DNA of 64,000 nt from Falsochrobactrum ovis (GTDB taxonomy: Bacteria; Pseudomonadota; Alphaproteobacteria; Rhizobiales; Rhizobiaceae): positions 1 through 64,000 of the forward strand of contig NZ_QLMK01000009.1 in the NCBI RefSeq assembly GCF_003259955.1. Reading direction: 5' to 3'. Both the position numbers and the translations under genes were made by a program. A model generated the notes under the pieces. The model saw only the letters and a list, made by a program, of their open reading frames with translations. It did not search any database and was not told the origin of the DNA. Positions 46,146 through 56,252 of this stretch are shown here, one piece after another (the first letter of the stretch is position 1; every line of letters begins with the position of its first letter).

Positions 46146-49100
46146 ATGGCTTCCAAATCGAAGGCGCATAAACTCGATCACGAAGTAGAAGAAGCGCTGG
46201 AGAAAGCGCTGGAAATTGATTTCGGTGACGATTTCGATATCGACCTGAATCTCAGCGCGTTTGACGATGAGTTCTCGGTGGACGATCTCGAACAGCAAAT
46301 ATCGCGTGCCGCCGAAGAATTGGTGGCCGAACAAAATAGTAAGGTTGGCGCGGCAGGCTCCACGGGCGATGTGAACGCCGAAACGAAAAACACTGTGGAA
46401 TCTGTGGAGGCCATTTCGGTCATTCCGAGCCCTGCTGCACCACCGATTCCACCGGTCGTGGGTGTTGCCAAAAGCCTATCGTCCGCTGCTGCCGAAAAGC
46501 CCGCCGCTATTGATAAAGCAACCGTCAAAACCGAGGCTGCAAAGCCCGCTCCTACAATCGCGGCTACTCCTCTTCGTACGCCGGCTAATGATGATTCCTT
46601 TAGCGCCCGCCCGATCGGCGCTGCGCCCCGTCGGGTCACAGAGAAAACCTCAAAGCTGTTTTGGACGACAACCGCTATCAGCGCCCTTTGGGCCGCAGGT
46701 GGTTTGGCGGTCAGCAAAGCAATCAATCCTAACGTTTTCTCAAGCCTTGGTGAGACTGCTCAATTCTTTGGATCTCCTGCCGGAATCGGCGTCGCGACGG
46801 GTGTTGCGCTACCGGTTATGATGTTCTGGGGCTTTGCTCATTTGGTTCGTCGCGCACAGGAAATGCAATATGCAGCGCGTGACATGTCCGAAGCCGCGAT
46901 GAAACTCATGCAGCCAGAAGCAATCGCCGGTGACCGCGTTTCTACGCTGGGCCAAGCGGTGCGTCGTGAAGTGGCGGCAATGAACGAAGGGATTGAGCGC
47001 ACGCTCGCACGTGCCGTTGAATTAGAAACGCTCGTTCAGGCAGAGGTCAATCAGCTCGAACGTACTTACAGCGATAATGAAGTGCGGATCCGCTCACTGG
47101 TCAGTGAACTGGGGAATGAGCGTGAAGCGGTGGTCAGCCACGCAGAGCGTGTGCGTTCATCGATCTCCGGCGCGCACGAACAGTTAAAAGAAGAATTATC
47201 AAGCGCTGCCAATATCATACGCGACAATGTTCTTTCAGCATCTCAACAGCTGACATCGGTTCTTGGTGAATCCGGCGAACGCCTGATCAGCAATATCAAT
47301 GAGAGTGGAAGCGCAATTGCGGAAGCAATCGAAAAACGCACCGGTGATATAGCATCGGGAATAACAACGTCTGGCGAAGTATTTGCCAACGAGCTTGATA
47401 GCCGCATTGCGAAACTTGATCAGCATTCAAAAGATGTGACTGAGCGCGTCAGTGCCGCATTGGATAGTCGCATTTCTGGTATCACCAATCTTCTTGGTGA
47501 TGCGACCCAGACAATGGTAAGCGAGTTTGACTCACGCCTTGCCAATCTGGACAGTACTTTGGAAGAGCGTGGACGCTCATTGATTTCCGAATTTGAAACC
47601 CGCGCCCATGCGCTTGATAGTAGCACAGAGAAGCTGAATACAGCGCTTGAGGCTCGGTCGAGGCAGATCAACGAAAATCTCATCGCCCGCACGCGCGAAA
47701 TTGCCGAAACATTCTCAAGCGGTCGTACTGGCTTTAGTGCAATGATTGATGAGACCAAAGCGCGTATTAGCGACGATCTCGCCTCAGTCAGCGAAAGCGT
47801 GGGTAATGTTCTTAGCGAAAAGGCAAACGCCTTTGCAGGTAAACTCGCAGAAAGTCGCGATATTCTGGCGTCTTCTCTGGATGGTGAGACAGAGCGGGTG
47901 GCCGCAATTATCCGTGATCATGCTGGCACGCTTGCAGCGCGCACCGGCGACATTGAGAAGGCCGTAGCGGAAAGCTCATCTATCTTGACCTCGGCGGCAG
48001 ACCATCATGCAGCAATTCTTTCTGAGAGAACTGCCGCGCTTCAACTTGAAATGGCCAACAACGCTGATCGACTGGAAACTTCATTTGCAGAACATAGCCG
48101 TTCGCTAGAAGAGCGGGCTATTTCGCTGCAAAATGTAGTCGCTGGCAATCAGGCCCTACTTGCCCAGCTGCTTGACGAACGCACCGCCGCTCTTCGAAAT
48201 AATTTTGACGAGAGTCGTGAGGAGCTTGCGAAATCCTTTGAGGAGCGGATTGCTTCATTAACGGCAATCATCGCTGACAATAAGGACGCCCTAGCCCGTA
48301 CTTTGGACGAGCGCGCACAAATATTGAACGAAACAATAGGTGCTAGCCGCGAGGCTCTCGACGCTACATTTAGCGATCATGTACAGCGAATTGAGGAACG
48401 GACAAGTGGCCTGCGCACTGTGTTGGACGTTCACAATAATTCCCTCGCCAATATATTGGGCGAACATGAACAAGTGATCGAGAATCGTGCTGAGATCATC
48501 CGATCCGCACTTGCTGAAACAACAAGCTCTCTGAACGAGACGTTGCAGCAGCATGAGCAGACGCTCTCACAACGGACTGCTGATCTGCATAATGCAATCG
48601 AAAACAGCAGCGGTGCCATCAGCAAGGCATTTGAAAATCAGTCCGGCATCATCGAAGAACGCACCGAAACGATGGAAAAAGCATTGTCCATCGGTGTCGA
48701 CAATGTACGTCGCGCATTGGAGCAAAGCGCTGGTGTGGTCGCCAGCTCATTGCGTGACAAAATTACCGAAGCTGCTGGTACACTTTCGGCAGAAGCCGCG
48801 AAGGCGGGCGAAGCACTCAACGGTTTTGGCGAATCCTTTAGTGCGAATATCATCAACAATCTGGCCGCAACGGAGGAGCGTTTGGGAGATCGTGCAAACG
48901 CTCTCGCGGGCCGCCTCACCCAGATTGAAAGCAGCTTTGCCGATACAGCGCTGAAAACAAGCGAAACGCTTTCAGAACAGTCCGAATCTTTTGCTTCACG
49001 GGTTGCGGAAAATCTTGCTGGAACCGAAGCACGACTTGCTGAGCGGGCGACGGCCATTGCCGGTGGTTTGGAGACGATTGAAAGCCGCCTCACCGGCGAA

Positions 49101-50951
49101 CTTGGAGCAATCGAATCACGTATTGCGGAAACGGCCTCTCACACGAGCCGCACACTTGCGGAGCACAGCGAAGCCTTCTCCAACAGTGTGGCGGAAAACC
49201 TTTCCGGCACGGAATCGCGGCTTGCAGAACGCGCTGACGCAATTGCAACCCGCTTGGGCGATATCGGCTCGCGGATTACAATGGAACTTGGCTCCGTTGA
49301 GGCACGCATTGCGCAGGTAACTGATACGACTGCCATAACGCTTGAGGAGCGCACACGCGAACTCAATGAGGTTCTCGCTGCACGCTCGCAAGAAATTACC
49401 CAAATTCTCAACGATACGGCAGAGCCGCTGGTGCAGCGTTTGGCAGATAGCGGCCGCGGGCTTGCACATCAACTTGAAGAGGCAACCCATGCCGCGACAG
49501 ATCGTTTGCGGGCGGAAAATGCCGCTCTTGTAAACGCTCTGGCCAGCCGCACCGCCGAGACAATCGCTGCGGTGCAACAGGCGCAGTCTAGTCTTTCAGG
49601 TAATGTAAGCGAACTGATTGATCGGTTGGCTAATTCCAATGGCGAATTGGGTAAACTGATCGATGCTGCGGCGCGCAATCTTAACGATATTGACAGCCGC
49701 TTGGTGGACACAACGTCCAGCTTTGTTGAAAATGCCAATCGTGCTGCCCAGATGTTCCAAGCATCGACCGGGCTTATTGATGGTAATATCGGCACGCTTC
49801 GCGCGCTTTCTGACAGCACCTTGTCGCAGATTGCTGATATTGCCAATCGCTTTGAAGATCATGGAAGGGTTCTCGCTTCGGCATCAGAACTGATCGGCAA
49901 CGCCCAGAACAATCTGGTCGGAACGCTTGAAGACCGACAGAATGCCCTCGATAAATTGGCATCCGGTCTGGTGGAGAAATCCGAAAGTGTCGAGCAGCTC
50001 ATGCGGTCCTTTGAGCACATTGTCAGCTCGGCATTTGAAAGAGCCGAGGGCCAGACGCGCAGTTCGGCAGAAAAAATGCGCGAGAGCGTTTCTGAGATTG
50101 TTGAGCAAGCATCACAGAAGTTCTCGACTGCTACGGAAGAGATTCGGAGAACAGCCGCAGAAATTCGTAGTGAGCTCGACACTACCCGTGGTGAGCTGAA
50201 GCGTGGTGTGCTTGACATGCCAGCAGAAGCTAAGGAAACCACGACGGCAATGCGCAAGGCCGTGAGCGAGCAGATCAATGCGCTTAAGGAGCTTGCAGCA
50301 ATCGTTAATAAATCGGGTCGCTTGGTCGATGTCGGCGAAAGCCGTGCCAATCGCCCGGCTTCGCGTCCGGTACAAACGCAGCGTCGGGTCGCTGCACCGG
50401 CTCCAGTCGCAGCGCCTGTAGCACAACCGGCTCGTACTGCTACTGCCACTCAAACCCGACCAGCTGAGAATTCGAGGACCAATTCCACACCAGCGGCAGA
50501 TAGGCCACGTGGCTGGGTTTCAGATCTTCTGGCACGCGCGTCGCGAGAGGAAGAAAATGATGGTGAAGTGGTGGGGCAGCCCACGGCAGCGCCTCGGTCC
50601 CCTCGGCACGTGGTTGAATCGTTAAATTCGCTTTCAGTGGATATCGCCCGTGCAATTGATCATGACGCATCGGTCGAGCTTTGGGAGCGTTATCGCCGTG
50701 GTGAACGCAATGTATTCACGCGACGTCTCTATACGCTCAAAGGCCAGCAGACTTTTGACGAGATCAAACGCAAATATCAGACGGACGGAGAATTCCGCCG
50801 TGCAGTGGATCGTTATATGGATGACTTCCAACGTCTGCTGGAAGATGTTGCGCGGAACGACCGGGACAATATGGTCATGCAGACCTATCTGACTTCAGAT
50901 ACGGGCAAAGTCTATACAATGCTGGCTCACGCAGCCGGACGGCTTGGCTGA
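46146..50951 (+). CDS. Giant membrane-anchored coiled-coil protein, growth pole ring (GPR)-like
   Basis: This 1601-residue protein begins with an acidic and Ala-Pro-rich cytosolic part (1-170). Two membrane helices follow (about 172-190 and 214-234), then more than 1100 residues of helical, heptad-patterned sequence (about 250-1380). A disordered Pro/Ala linker (1385-1460) leads to a compact C-terminal domain from about 1487 with SVELWERYRRGERNVFTRRL. The helical part has internal repeats, e.g. near residues 902-1060, where N-L-A/S-x-T-E-x-R-L-x-x-R-A recurs three times. The layout and the ERT/AERA repeats fit the apolipoprotein-like GPR protein, which forms a ring at the growing pole in Agrobacterium. 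That identity is inferred from size and architecture. Confidence 0.7.
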   Translation: MASKSKAHKLDHEVEEALEKALEIDFGDDFDIDLNLSAFDDEFSVDDLEQQISRAAEELVAEQNSKVGAAGSTGDVNAETKNTVESVEAISVIPSPAAPPIPPVVGVAKSLSSAAAEKPAAIDKATVKTEAAKPAPTIAATPLRTPANDDSFSARPIGAAPRRVTEKTSKLFWTTTAISALWAAGGLAVSKAINPNVFSSLGETAQFFGSPAGIGVATGVALPVMMFWGFAHLVRRAQEMQYAARDMSEAAMKLMQPEAIAGDRVSTLGQAVRREVAAMNEGIERTLARAVELETLVQAEVNQLERTYSDNEVRIRSLVSELGNEREAVVSHAERVRSSISGAHEQLKEELSSAANIIRDNVLSASQQLTSVLGESGERLISNINESGSAIAEAIEKRTGDIASGITTSGEVFANELDSRIAKLDQHSKDVTERVSAALDSRISGITNLLGDATQTMVSEFDSRLANLDSTLEERGRSLISEFETRAHALDSSTEKLNTALEARSRQINENLIARTREIAETFSSGRTGFSAMIDETKARISDDLASVSESVGNVLSEKANAFAGKLAESRDILASSLDGETERVAAIIRDHAGTLAARTGDIEKAVAESSSILTSAADHHAAILSERTAALQLEMANNADRLETSFAEHSRSLEERAISLQNVVAGNQALLAQLLDERTAALRNNFDESREELAKSFEERIASLTAIIADNKDALARTLDERAQILNETIGASREALDATFSDHVQRIEERTSGLRTVLDVHNNSLANILGEHEQVIENRAEIIRSALAETTSSLNETLQQHEQTLSQRTADLHNAIENSSGAISKAFENQSGIIEERTETMEKALSIGVDNVRRALEQSAGVVASSLRDKITEAAGTLSAEAAKAGEALNGFGESFSANIINNLAATEERLGDRANALAGRLTQIESSFADTALKTSETLSEQSESFASRVAENLAGTEARLAERATAIAGGLETIESRLTGELGAIESRIAETASHTSRTLAEHSEAFSNSVAENLSGTESRLAERADAIATRLGDIGSRITMELGSVEARIAQVTDTTAITLEERTRELNEVLAARSQEITQILNDTAEPLVQRLADSGRGLAHQLEEATHAATDRLRAENAALVNALASRTAETIAAVQQAQSSLSGNVSELIDRLANSNGELGKLIDAAARNLNDIDSRLVDTTSSFVENANRAAQMFQASTGLIDGNIGTLRALSDSTLSQIADIANRFEDHGRVLASASELIGNAQNNLVGTLEDRQNALDKLASGLVEKSESVEQLMRSFEHIVSSAFERAEGQTRSSAEKMRESVSEIVEQASQKFSTATEEIRRTAAEIRSELDTTRGELKRGVLDMPAEAKETTTAMRKAVSEQINALKELAAIVNKSGRLVDVGESRANRPASRPVQTQRRVAAPAPVAAPVAQPARTATATQTRPAENSRTNSTPAADRPRGWVSDLLARASREEENDGEVVGQPTAAPRSPRHVVESLNSLSVDIARAIDHDASVELWERYRRGERNVFTRRLYTLKGQQTFDEIKRKYQTDGEFRRAVDRYMDDFQRLLEDVARNDRDNMVMQTYLTSDTGKVYTMLAHAAGRLG

Positions 50952-50973
50952 TTTCTGCGAACTTAACAAACAT

Positions 50974-51002
50974 AAAACGCGGCTCGGTTGGGCCGCGTTT
51001 TT
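50974..51002 (+). terminator. Terminator of the giant coiled-coil gene
   Basis: AAACGCGGC (50975-50983) and GCCGCGTTT (50992-51000) form a 9-bp stem with an 8-base loop, followed by T's. The rest of the gap to 51319 has no gene. Confidence 0.88.
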
Positions 51003-51319
51003 GATTCAAATAGTTAAACGGACAATTTCAAGCGTTAGATTAAATGATAGGCCATATCGCACTGTGTATAAATCACCGCGAGAATTGGCATCTGCTGAAC
51101 TCCTCATGCGGCGCTAATTCACCGAAAATAATAGATCCACTCGGCAACTGGCCTGGCGTGAAAACTATTGATGCTTTGATTTTTCTGATAGGGCCTAGGC
51201 ATCGATCAGCGTTAGAAAGCAGTATGTTCGGCGCAGTCGTATGAACCACCAGCTTTGCTGGCAGTCCCACGACGACCGTTATTAGAAAGAATTTCGGCGT
51301 TGCTCGCAGCGTTCACGCG

Positions 51320-51922
51320 TTAGAGCGAAGAAACGGTCCAGGTTACGACTTCACTCAAGGTGCGGTCAAAGGCAGTATTGATCGCTTTTACATAATCGCT
51401 GTTACTGCCCCCGCTAACCGGAACCTCATTGCGAAAGATACGCGTGGCGCGCACTTCCCCAGTTTTATCGTTCATCAATCGGACCGCGAGTTCAACCACT
51501 GCACTTGTCCCCGACCCGTAGGCTTGGATGCCAAAAGAGCGTAGATCAGTCAGAATTTGGTAGTTGATTGCTAGTCCATCCCCAGGACGGCCAACCCCGC
51601 CGAAAACCCCTGTATTCTCGTAGGCTTGCACGAGGCGGGACTGCACAATATTTGTGAGCCGATCACCCCATTGTGCGCCTTTGAGATATTCAATCGATCT
51701 CGGTGCGGAACTTACGACAATATTTTCACTATCAATGGCTTTGAGTGCGGTAGGCGGAGGAACCAGAAGCTGCAAATTCTTTCGGTTTGCGCTACTGACC
51801 GCTGGCTGCGGAGCCGACAGATTAAACGTATCAAGTGGCGTGGTCGTACCACAGCCCGCGATGGTGATGGCCAGAATTGTCGTACTGATTATCGACGAAC
51901 TACGCACGCGCCTAACGGTCAT
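51320..51922 (-). CDS. ABC-type transport auxiliary lipoprotein (PqiC/DUF330-like)
   Basis: The 200-residue protein has a lipoprotein signal peptide with a lipobox at AITIAGC. The mature part, with LLVPPPTALKAIDSENIVV, SIEYLKGAQWGDRLTNIVQ and SRLVQAYENTGVFGGV, fits the ABC-type transport auxiliary component family. It is the last gene of the lipid transport operon and probably sits in the outer membrane as the partner of the MCE protein. I chose ATG 51922 with GGAT upstream; the ATG at 51949 overlaps the MlaD stop and is also possible. Confidence 0.88.
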   Translation of the reverse strand: MTVRRVRSSSIISTTILAITIAGCGTTTPLDTFNLSAPQPAVSSANRKNLQLLVPPPTALKAIDSENIVVSSAPRSIEYLKGAQWGDRLTNIVQSRLVQAYENTGVFGGVGRPGDGLAINYQILTDLRSFGIQAYGSGTSAVVELAVRLMNDKTGEVRATRIFRNEVPVSGGSNSDYVKAINTAFDRTLSEVVTWTVSSL

Positions 51923-51945
51923 GTCGTTGGATCCAGTTTTGAAAT

Positions 51946-52941
51946 TCAATGACGCGTCCTTCCATCATAACGGGGAACGTTGCCTGGTCCGCCAAAAATC
52001 AAGCGCTGTGGATTTCGCTCCAGCTCAGTAATCGCTTGCTCTATACGTTGAATAGTGCGGCGGCTATCGACTATCAAGGCTTGCACATCGCGCAATCCCT
52101 GCCCCGAGAAGCGGTCCAGATTTGCTGCAATAGGCGCGATACGATTGTCCAGATTGACCGCAGTTTCCCGGATGGCTTGTAGCGTCGCATTCGCCTGCGC
52201 TACTACCCCGTCTTTATCGTCACTAGAAAGAAGCTTATCCGCTTTGGCCATGATGCTGTCTACGCGCTCGGAGGCGGCGTTAAGACGTTTCATCATCTCT
52301 TTCGCGTCTGAAATAATTGCACTGATATTGCCGGTATTTGATCCCAATTCTTCGATTATATCAGAGTTTTTCGCCAAAGCGTCGGTAAATATTTTGGTGT
52401 TGTTTATCGTATCGGTTAGCGGGCCTCGGGCTTCCTTAGCAAAACCCTCCAGCTCACCTAAAACGCTATTGGCACGTGCAAAAATATCTTGAGCAGTCGC
52501 CAACAAATTATTCACTGCTGACGGATCGGCATCAATGCGAGCAACCGTGTCCTCTTTAGCTGCTTCTGTTAGAAGATTCGGTTCGTCGAGCCTTCCGCCT
52601 TTCAATTCAATATAGGCTTGGCCGGTAAGCCCCTGAAAACCAAGAGTCGCAGCTGTCGAACGTGTGATGGGAGTCGTCGCATTTACACGTGTCTGAACAA
52701 TAACCATTTCAGGATTGGTTTCATCTAAGTGCAAGCCGCGCACATCGCCCACCTTGATTCCGTTAAACAGAACCTGACTTCCGATGCTTAATCCGGTGAC
52801 GGATCCGGGAATACGCACGTCAAGTGGCATCGAATCGCGTGCCTCTCCATAGCGAGCGATCCAATAAACGAAGCCGAACGCCAGCACACTGATGACCAGT
52901 GTGAACACTCCTACCAGGACATAATTGGCTTTAGTTTCCAT
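51946..52941 (-). CDS. mlaD: MlaD-family MCE-domain protein
   Basis: The 331-residue protein has one N-terminal membrane helix (YVLVGVFTLVISVLAFGFVY). An MCE domain follows (residues about 40-118, with VTGLSIGSQVLFNGIKVGDV and TLGFQGLTGQAYIELKGG), then a long helical region (150-300). MCE proteins form hexameric rings that carry phospholipids between the membranes. It follows the ATPase gene by three bases, so translation is probably linked. It is larger than E. coli MlaD and has a helical tail like PqiB or LetB-type proteins, but only one MCE domain. Confidence 0.92.
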   Translation of the reverse strand: METKANYVLVGVFTLVISVLAFGFVYWIARYGEARDSMPLDVRIPGSVTGLSIGSQVLFNGIKVGDVRGLHLDETNPEMVIVQTRVNATTPITRSTAATLGFQGLTGQAYIELKGGRLDEPNLLTEAAKEDTVARIDADPSAVNNLLATAQDIFARANSVLGELEGFAKEARGPLTDTINNTKIFTDALAKNSDIIEELGSNTGNISAIISDAKEMMKRLNAASERVDSIMAKADKLLSSDDKDGVVAQANATLQAIRETAVNLDNRIAPIAANLDRFSGQGLRDVQALIVDSRRTIQRIEQAITELERNPQRLIFGGPGNVPRYDGRTRH

Positions 52942-52944
52942 TTC

Positions 52945-53805
52945 CTATCCCGTTTGTACCCGGTTTTCCGGCCGCCGCCTTCTATTTATTGCCGAAGGAT
53001 CCATTTGACGTGCCCGCTTACCACGAAAATAGGATTTCACCCAAGGATCATCTACAGTTAGCATATCTTCAATGGTGCCGGTGACTGACACTTTCTTGTC
53101 CCCCAACACTGCAATACGGTCACAAACCGCAAAAAGAGAGTCCAGATCATGGGTGACCATATAAACGGTCAGCCCCATTGTATCACTCAAATTTCCGATT
53201 AGTTCATCAAACTCAGCAGCACCTATCGGGTCGAGGCCAGAAGTCGGTTCATCAAGAAATACGATGTCAGGATCCAGCGCAAGCGAACGCGCCAGCGCGG
53301 CACGCTTTATCATGCCGCCTGAAAGTTCTGACGGAAATTTCTCAGCCGTATCTGGATTCAAGCCAACCAAATCTATTTTCAACCGCGCCAGCTCGTCCAT
53401 CAATTTAGGTGAAAGATCCAAATATTCGCGCATCGGTACTTGTATATTTTCAAGCACATTCAGAGCAGAGAAAAGCGCGCCATGCTGAAACAGCACCCCC
53501 ATACGCATATCAATGCCCATTTTCTCGACTTCGGATAATTCGTCGATATTGCGACCCAAAATCTCAATATCACCGGATTGTTTTTTATTTAAACCGAGAA
53601 TGGTTCGCATCAAAACAGATTTGCCAGAGCCAGAGGGGCCTATGAACCCCAGAATCTCGCCCTTGTAGATATCAAGCGACAAATTATCGAGAACAGGCGC
53701 GCGACCACCGAAGGAAACCGTTACGTCGCGTACCGAAATAATCGGCTGCAATGAACGATTTTCCTGGCTATGCGGATTTGACTGATCTTCGATATTACTC
53801 ACCAT
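52945..53805 (-). CDS. mlaF: MlaF-type ABC transporter ATP-binding protein
   Basis: The 286-residue ATPase has Walker A GPSGSGKSVLMRTILG, the Q-loop in GVLFQHGALFSALNVLEN, signature LSGGMIKRAALARSLA, Walker B DIVFLDEPTSGLDP and the H-loop VTHDLDSLF. The signature LSGGM followed by KRAALARSLALDP is characteristic of MlaF. It drives the permease encoded next upstream. Confidence 0.94.
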   Translation of the reverse strand: MVSNIEDQSNPHSQENRSLQPIISVRDVTVSFGGRAPVLDNLSLDIYKGEILGFIGPSGSGKSVLMRTILGLNKKQSGDIEILGRNIDELSEVEKMGIDMRMGVLFQHGALFSALNVLENIQVPMREYLDLSPKLMDELARLKIDLVGLNPDTAEKFPSELSGGMIKRAALARSLALDPDIVFLDEPTSGLDPIGAAEFDELIGNLSDTMGLTVYMVTHDLDSLFAVCDRIAVLGDKKVSVTGTIEDMLTVDDPWVKSYFRGKRARQMDPSAINRRRRPENRVQTG

Positions 53806-53920
53806 AATTAGTCTTTATATGAGACGCGCAGCATACTGAACCTGATACAGCAAATCCAATGCGGTTTTGTGGACAACTGTGCCAAAAAGACCAAAAAACT
53901 GCTCCAAACCGCTAGTTTTC

Positions 53921-55096
53921 TCAAAAATCAATGGCGGCATAGAACATTGCAAACAAGCCGTCCACCACGATGACTACGAAAATCGACTTCACAACCGATG
54001 CTGTGACGCGGCGCCCCAGTGATTCTGCACTGCCACCAACTTTCATTCCCTCCACAGAGGCAAGAATGCCAATAATCATCGCCATAAATGGAGCCTTAAT
54101 CAGGCCCGCAAAATAGGTGTTCAATGCTACCGCATCGTGAAGTCGAGAGATAAAAGCTTCAGGTGAAATACTCGAATAGAACCATGCAATACCCGCAGCA
54201 CCTATTAAAGCTGCGAGATCGGCTAAAATCGTGAGCAATGGCAATATTATCACCAACGCCACCAAGCGAGGGAAAACCAATACACCGATCGGATTGAGAC
54301 CGATTACGGTAAGCGCATCGGTTTCCTCACGCATTTTCATGGACCCGATCTCGGCAGTGATAGCGCTGCCGGAACGACCAGCAATCATGATCGCGGTTAA
54401 CAGAACGCCTAATTCTCGCAGAACCAAAATTCCAACCAGATCGACCACAAAGATTTCCGCACCGAAATAGCGCAATTGGAAAGCGCCTTGCTGTGCGATA
54501 ATTGCGCCAACAATAGTGGACATAAGAACGATGATCGGAATCGCCCCACCCCCCATGCGATCCATCTGGTTGACGATTGCAGGTATTGGAATTCCGCTGC
54601 CCCGATCCGCTTTTAATTGAGCGCCTCGAATGGTTGCACCAAGAATGTGCATAGCCATTTTGAAATCATCTACCGCCGAAAATACGCCGCGCCCAATCGC
54701 CTCCAGCATTGATGTAATCAGAAATGGCTGCTTGAGTTTTGGAACATCCAGCGTCCGTTCAACGGATTTTCCTACCTCGTCCATCAATGGCAGCCACGCG
54801 GACCGGACACCTTCGAGGCGGGTTTCAATATTCTGCTGCATCAAACGACTGCGTAACCGTTCGATCAACCAAGCGCCAGCGGTATCAAGTCCTGAAATTT
54901 GTGTAACATCGATAGAAACGGGCTGAATATATTCGTGTTTTTCCAGTCCGCGCATTTGGGCATCAACATGGTTTACGCTTTGCGAAACCCATCTTCCGCT
55001 CAAGATGATACGCGATGCACCATCGTGCTCGTCCAGATCAACCTTCGGCGTCATATCGGCAGCAGCTCTTGCTTTGTCGGCGGCCTCAGTCAACAT
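53921..55096 (-). CDS. mlaE: MlaE-type permease with N-terminal STAS domain
   Basis: The 391-residue protein joins a STAS-like domain (residues about 25-110, with SVNHVDAQMRGLEKHE and IDVTQISGLDTAGAWLIERL) to an MlaE permease of five to six helices. Permease signatures are AQQGAFQLRYFGAEIFVVDL, LRELGVLLTAIMIAGRSGSA and IGSMKMREETDALTVIGLNP. Many alphaproteobacteria have this STAS-MlaE fusion in place of separate MlaB and MlaE. I chose the ATG at 55096 with AGGA five bases upstream. It is the first gene of the operon and diverges from the epimerase gene. Confidence 0.92.
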   Translation of the reverse strand: MLTEAADKARAAADMTPKVDLDEHDGASRIILSGRWVSQSVNHVDAQMRGLEKHEYIQPVSIDVTQISGLDTAGAWLIERLRSRLMQQNIETRLEGVRSAWLPLMDEVGKSVERTLDVPKLKQPFLITSMLEAIGRGVFSAVDDFKMAMHILGATIRGAQLKADRGSGIPIPAIVNQMDRMGGGAIPIIVLMSTIVGAIIAQQGAFQLRYFGAEIFVVDLVGILVLRELGVLLTAIMIAGRSGSAITAEIGSMKMREETDALTVIGLNPIGVLVFPRLVALVIILPLLTILADLAALIGAAGIAWFYSSISPEAFISRLHDAVALNTYFAGLIKAPFMAMIIGILASVEGMKVGGSAESLGRRVTASVVKSIFVVIVVDGLFAMFYAAIDF

Positions 55097-55155
55097 GGTA
55101 ATCCTATAAACGACTCGTTGCGCTAGAGAAGTACTGCGCTCTGGAAGGCACATTC

Positions 55156-56136
55156 ATGCAAAATAATTTGAAAATCATCAGTGAACGCTATCCTATTGCC
55201 GGTAAATTCACAATCTCTCGAGGGTCGAAGACCGAAGCTGAAGTCGTTGTCTGCGAAATTCATCGAGGTAATTTGGTAGGCCGTGGTGAATGTGTACCCT
55301 ACACTCGGTACGGCGAATCTGTGACCAGTGTAATACAGCAGATCGAAGCGGTGCGCATGGAAATTCAAGCGGGTGCCAGCCGACAAGAGATTCAATCTCT
55401 CATGGCTGCCGGTGCTGCTCGCAATGCTGTTGACTGCGCATATTGGGATTTGGAAGCAAAGCTTACCGGAGTGAGCGTTGCGGAACTGCTGGGCATTGAA
55501 ACAAGGCCGCTGCAGACTGCTGTTACTGTCTCCTTAGGATCATCGCGAGAAATGGCCGAATCCGCTGCTAGGCTCGCGCATTACCCGTTTATCAAAGTCA
55601 AATTGGGCGCGGAAAACGACATAGAACGGATGCACGCAATCGCCGAAGCAGCACCGAATAGTCGAATTATTATTGATGCGAATGAAGGCTGGACCGTCGA
55701 CAACATAGAAGAAAACATGGCGGCGGCGGCTAACGCAGGTGTGGTTCTCATTGAGCAACCCCTGCCCGCAAGTCACGATGAAATTTTGGAAGAAATAGCT
55801 CGTCCGCTGACAATTTGCGCCGATGAAAGCGCGCATACGTTAGAAGGTTTGTCGAAACTGGCGAAACGTTATGATGCGGTCAACATCAAACTCGACAAAA
55901 CCGGCGGGTTAACTGAGGCGCTTGCCATGCGCGATAAAGCCATTGAACTGGGATTACAGATTATGGTCGGCTGCATGGTAGGGACATCTCTTGGAATGGC
56001 GCCTGCTGTTCTTCTCGCACAAAAGGCTGATGTCGTTGATCTAGATGGCCCATTGCTGCTTGCTCACGACCGTGAGCCCGGCTTACGCTATGATGGCGCA
56101 TTGGTTTATCCACCAGGAAAAGCGCTCTGGGGCTAA
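55156..56136 (+). CDS. dgcA: Dipeptide epimerase / N-acetyl-D-Glu racemase-like enolase-superfamily enzyme
   Basis: The 326-residue protein has the muconate-lactonizing subgroup layout. A capping domain with RGECVPYTRYGES is followed by the barrel with the catalytic lysines in FIKVKLGAEN and NIKLDKTGGL. Metal ligands lie in RIIIDANEGW, VVLIEQPLPAS and TICADESAH. This matches L-Ala-D/L-Glu epimerases; in alphaproteobacteria the same group is now often called DgcA, an N-acetyl-D-glutamate racemase. I give the symbol tentatively. The partner DgcN gene is not seen here. Confidence 0.85.
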   Translation: MQNNLKIISERYPIAGKFTISRGSKTEAEVVVCEIHRGNLVGRGECVPYTRYGESVTSVIQQIEAVRMEIQAGASRQEIQSLMAAGAARNAVDCAYWDLEAKLTGVSVAELLGIETRPLQTAVTVSLGSSREMAESAARLAHYPFIKVKLGAENDIERMHAIAEAAPNSRIIIDANEGWTVDNIEENMAAAANAGVVLIEQPLPASHDEILEEIARPLTICADESAHTLEGLSKLAKRYDAVNIKLDKTGGLTEALAMRDKAIELGLQIMVGCMVGTSLGMAPAVLLAQKADVVDLDGPLLLAHDREPGLRYDGALVYPPGKALWG

Positions 56137-56252
56137 GTGTTTGATAAGCAGCGGATTGATTGGTCGCAGAACTTGCGAGCATAAGGCGTTCTGATGTATC
56201 TCTTCCGCGACTGGCGGAAAGCCGTAAAGTTTTGGAAAGTGACGCGACTATA

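Noticed and set aside
49859-50449. Ser/Ala-rich frames antisense to the giant coiled-coil gene
   Set aside because: They mirror the helical repeats of the sense gene and have no independent support.
46146-50951. The giant coiled-coil gene as a phage tape-measure or kinesin-like protein
   Set aside because: The two membrane helices near the N-terminus, the Pro-rich linker, the compact C-terminal domain and the lack of phage neighbours fit a chromosomal polar scaffold better.
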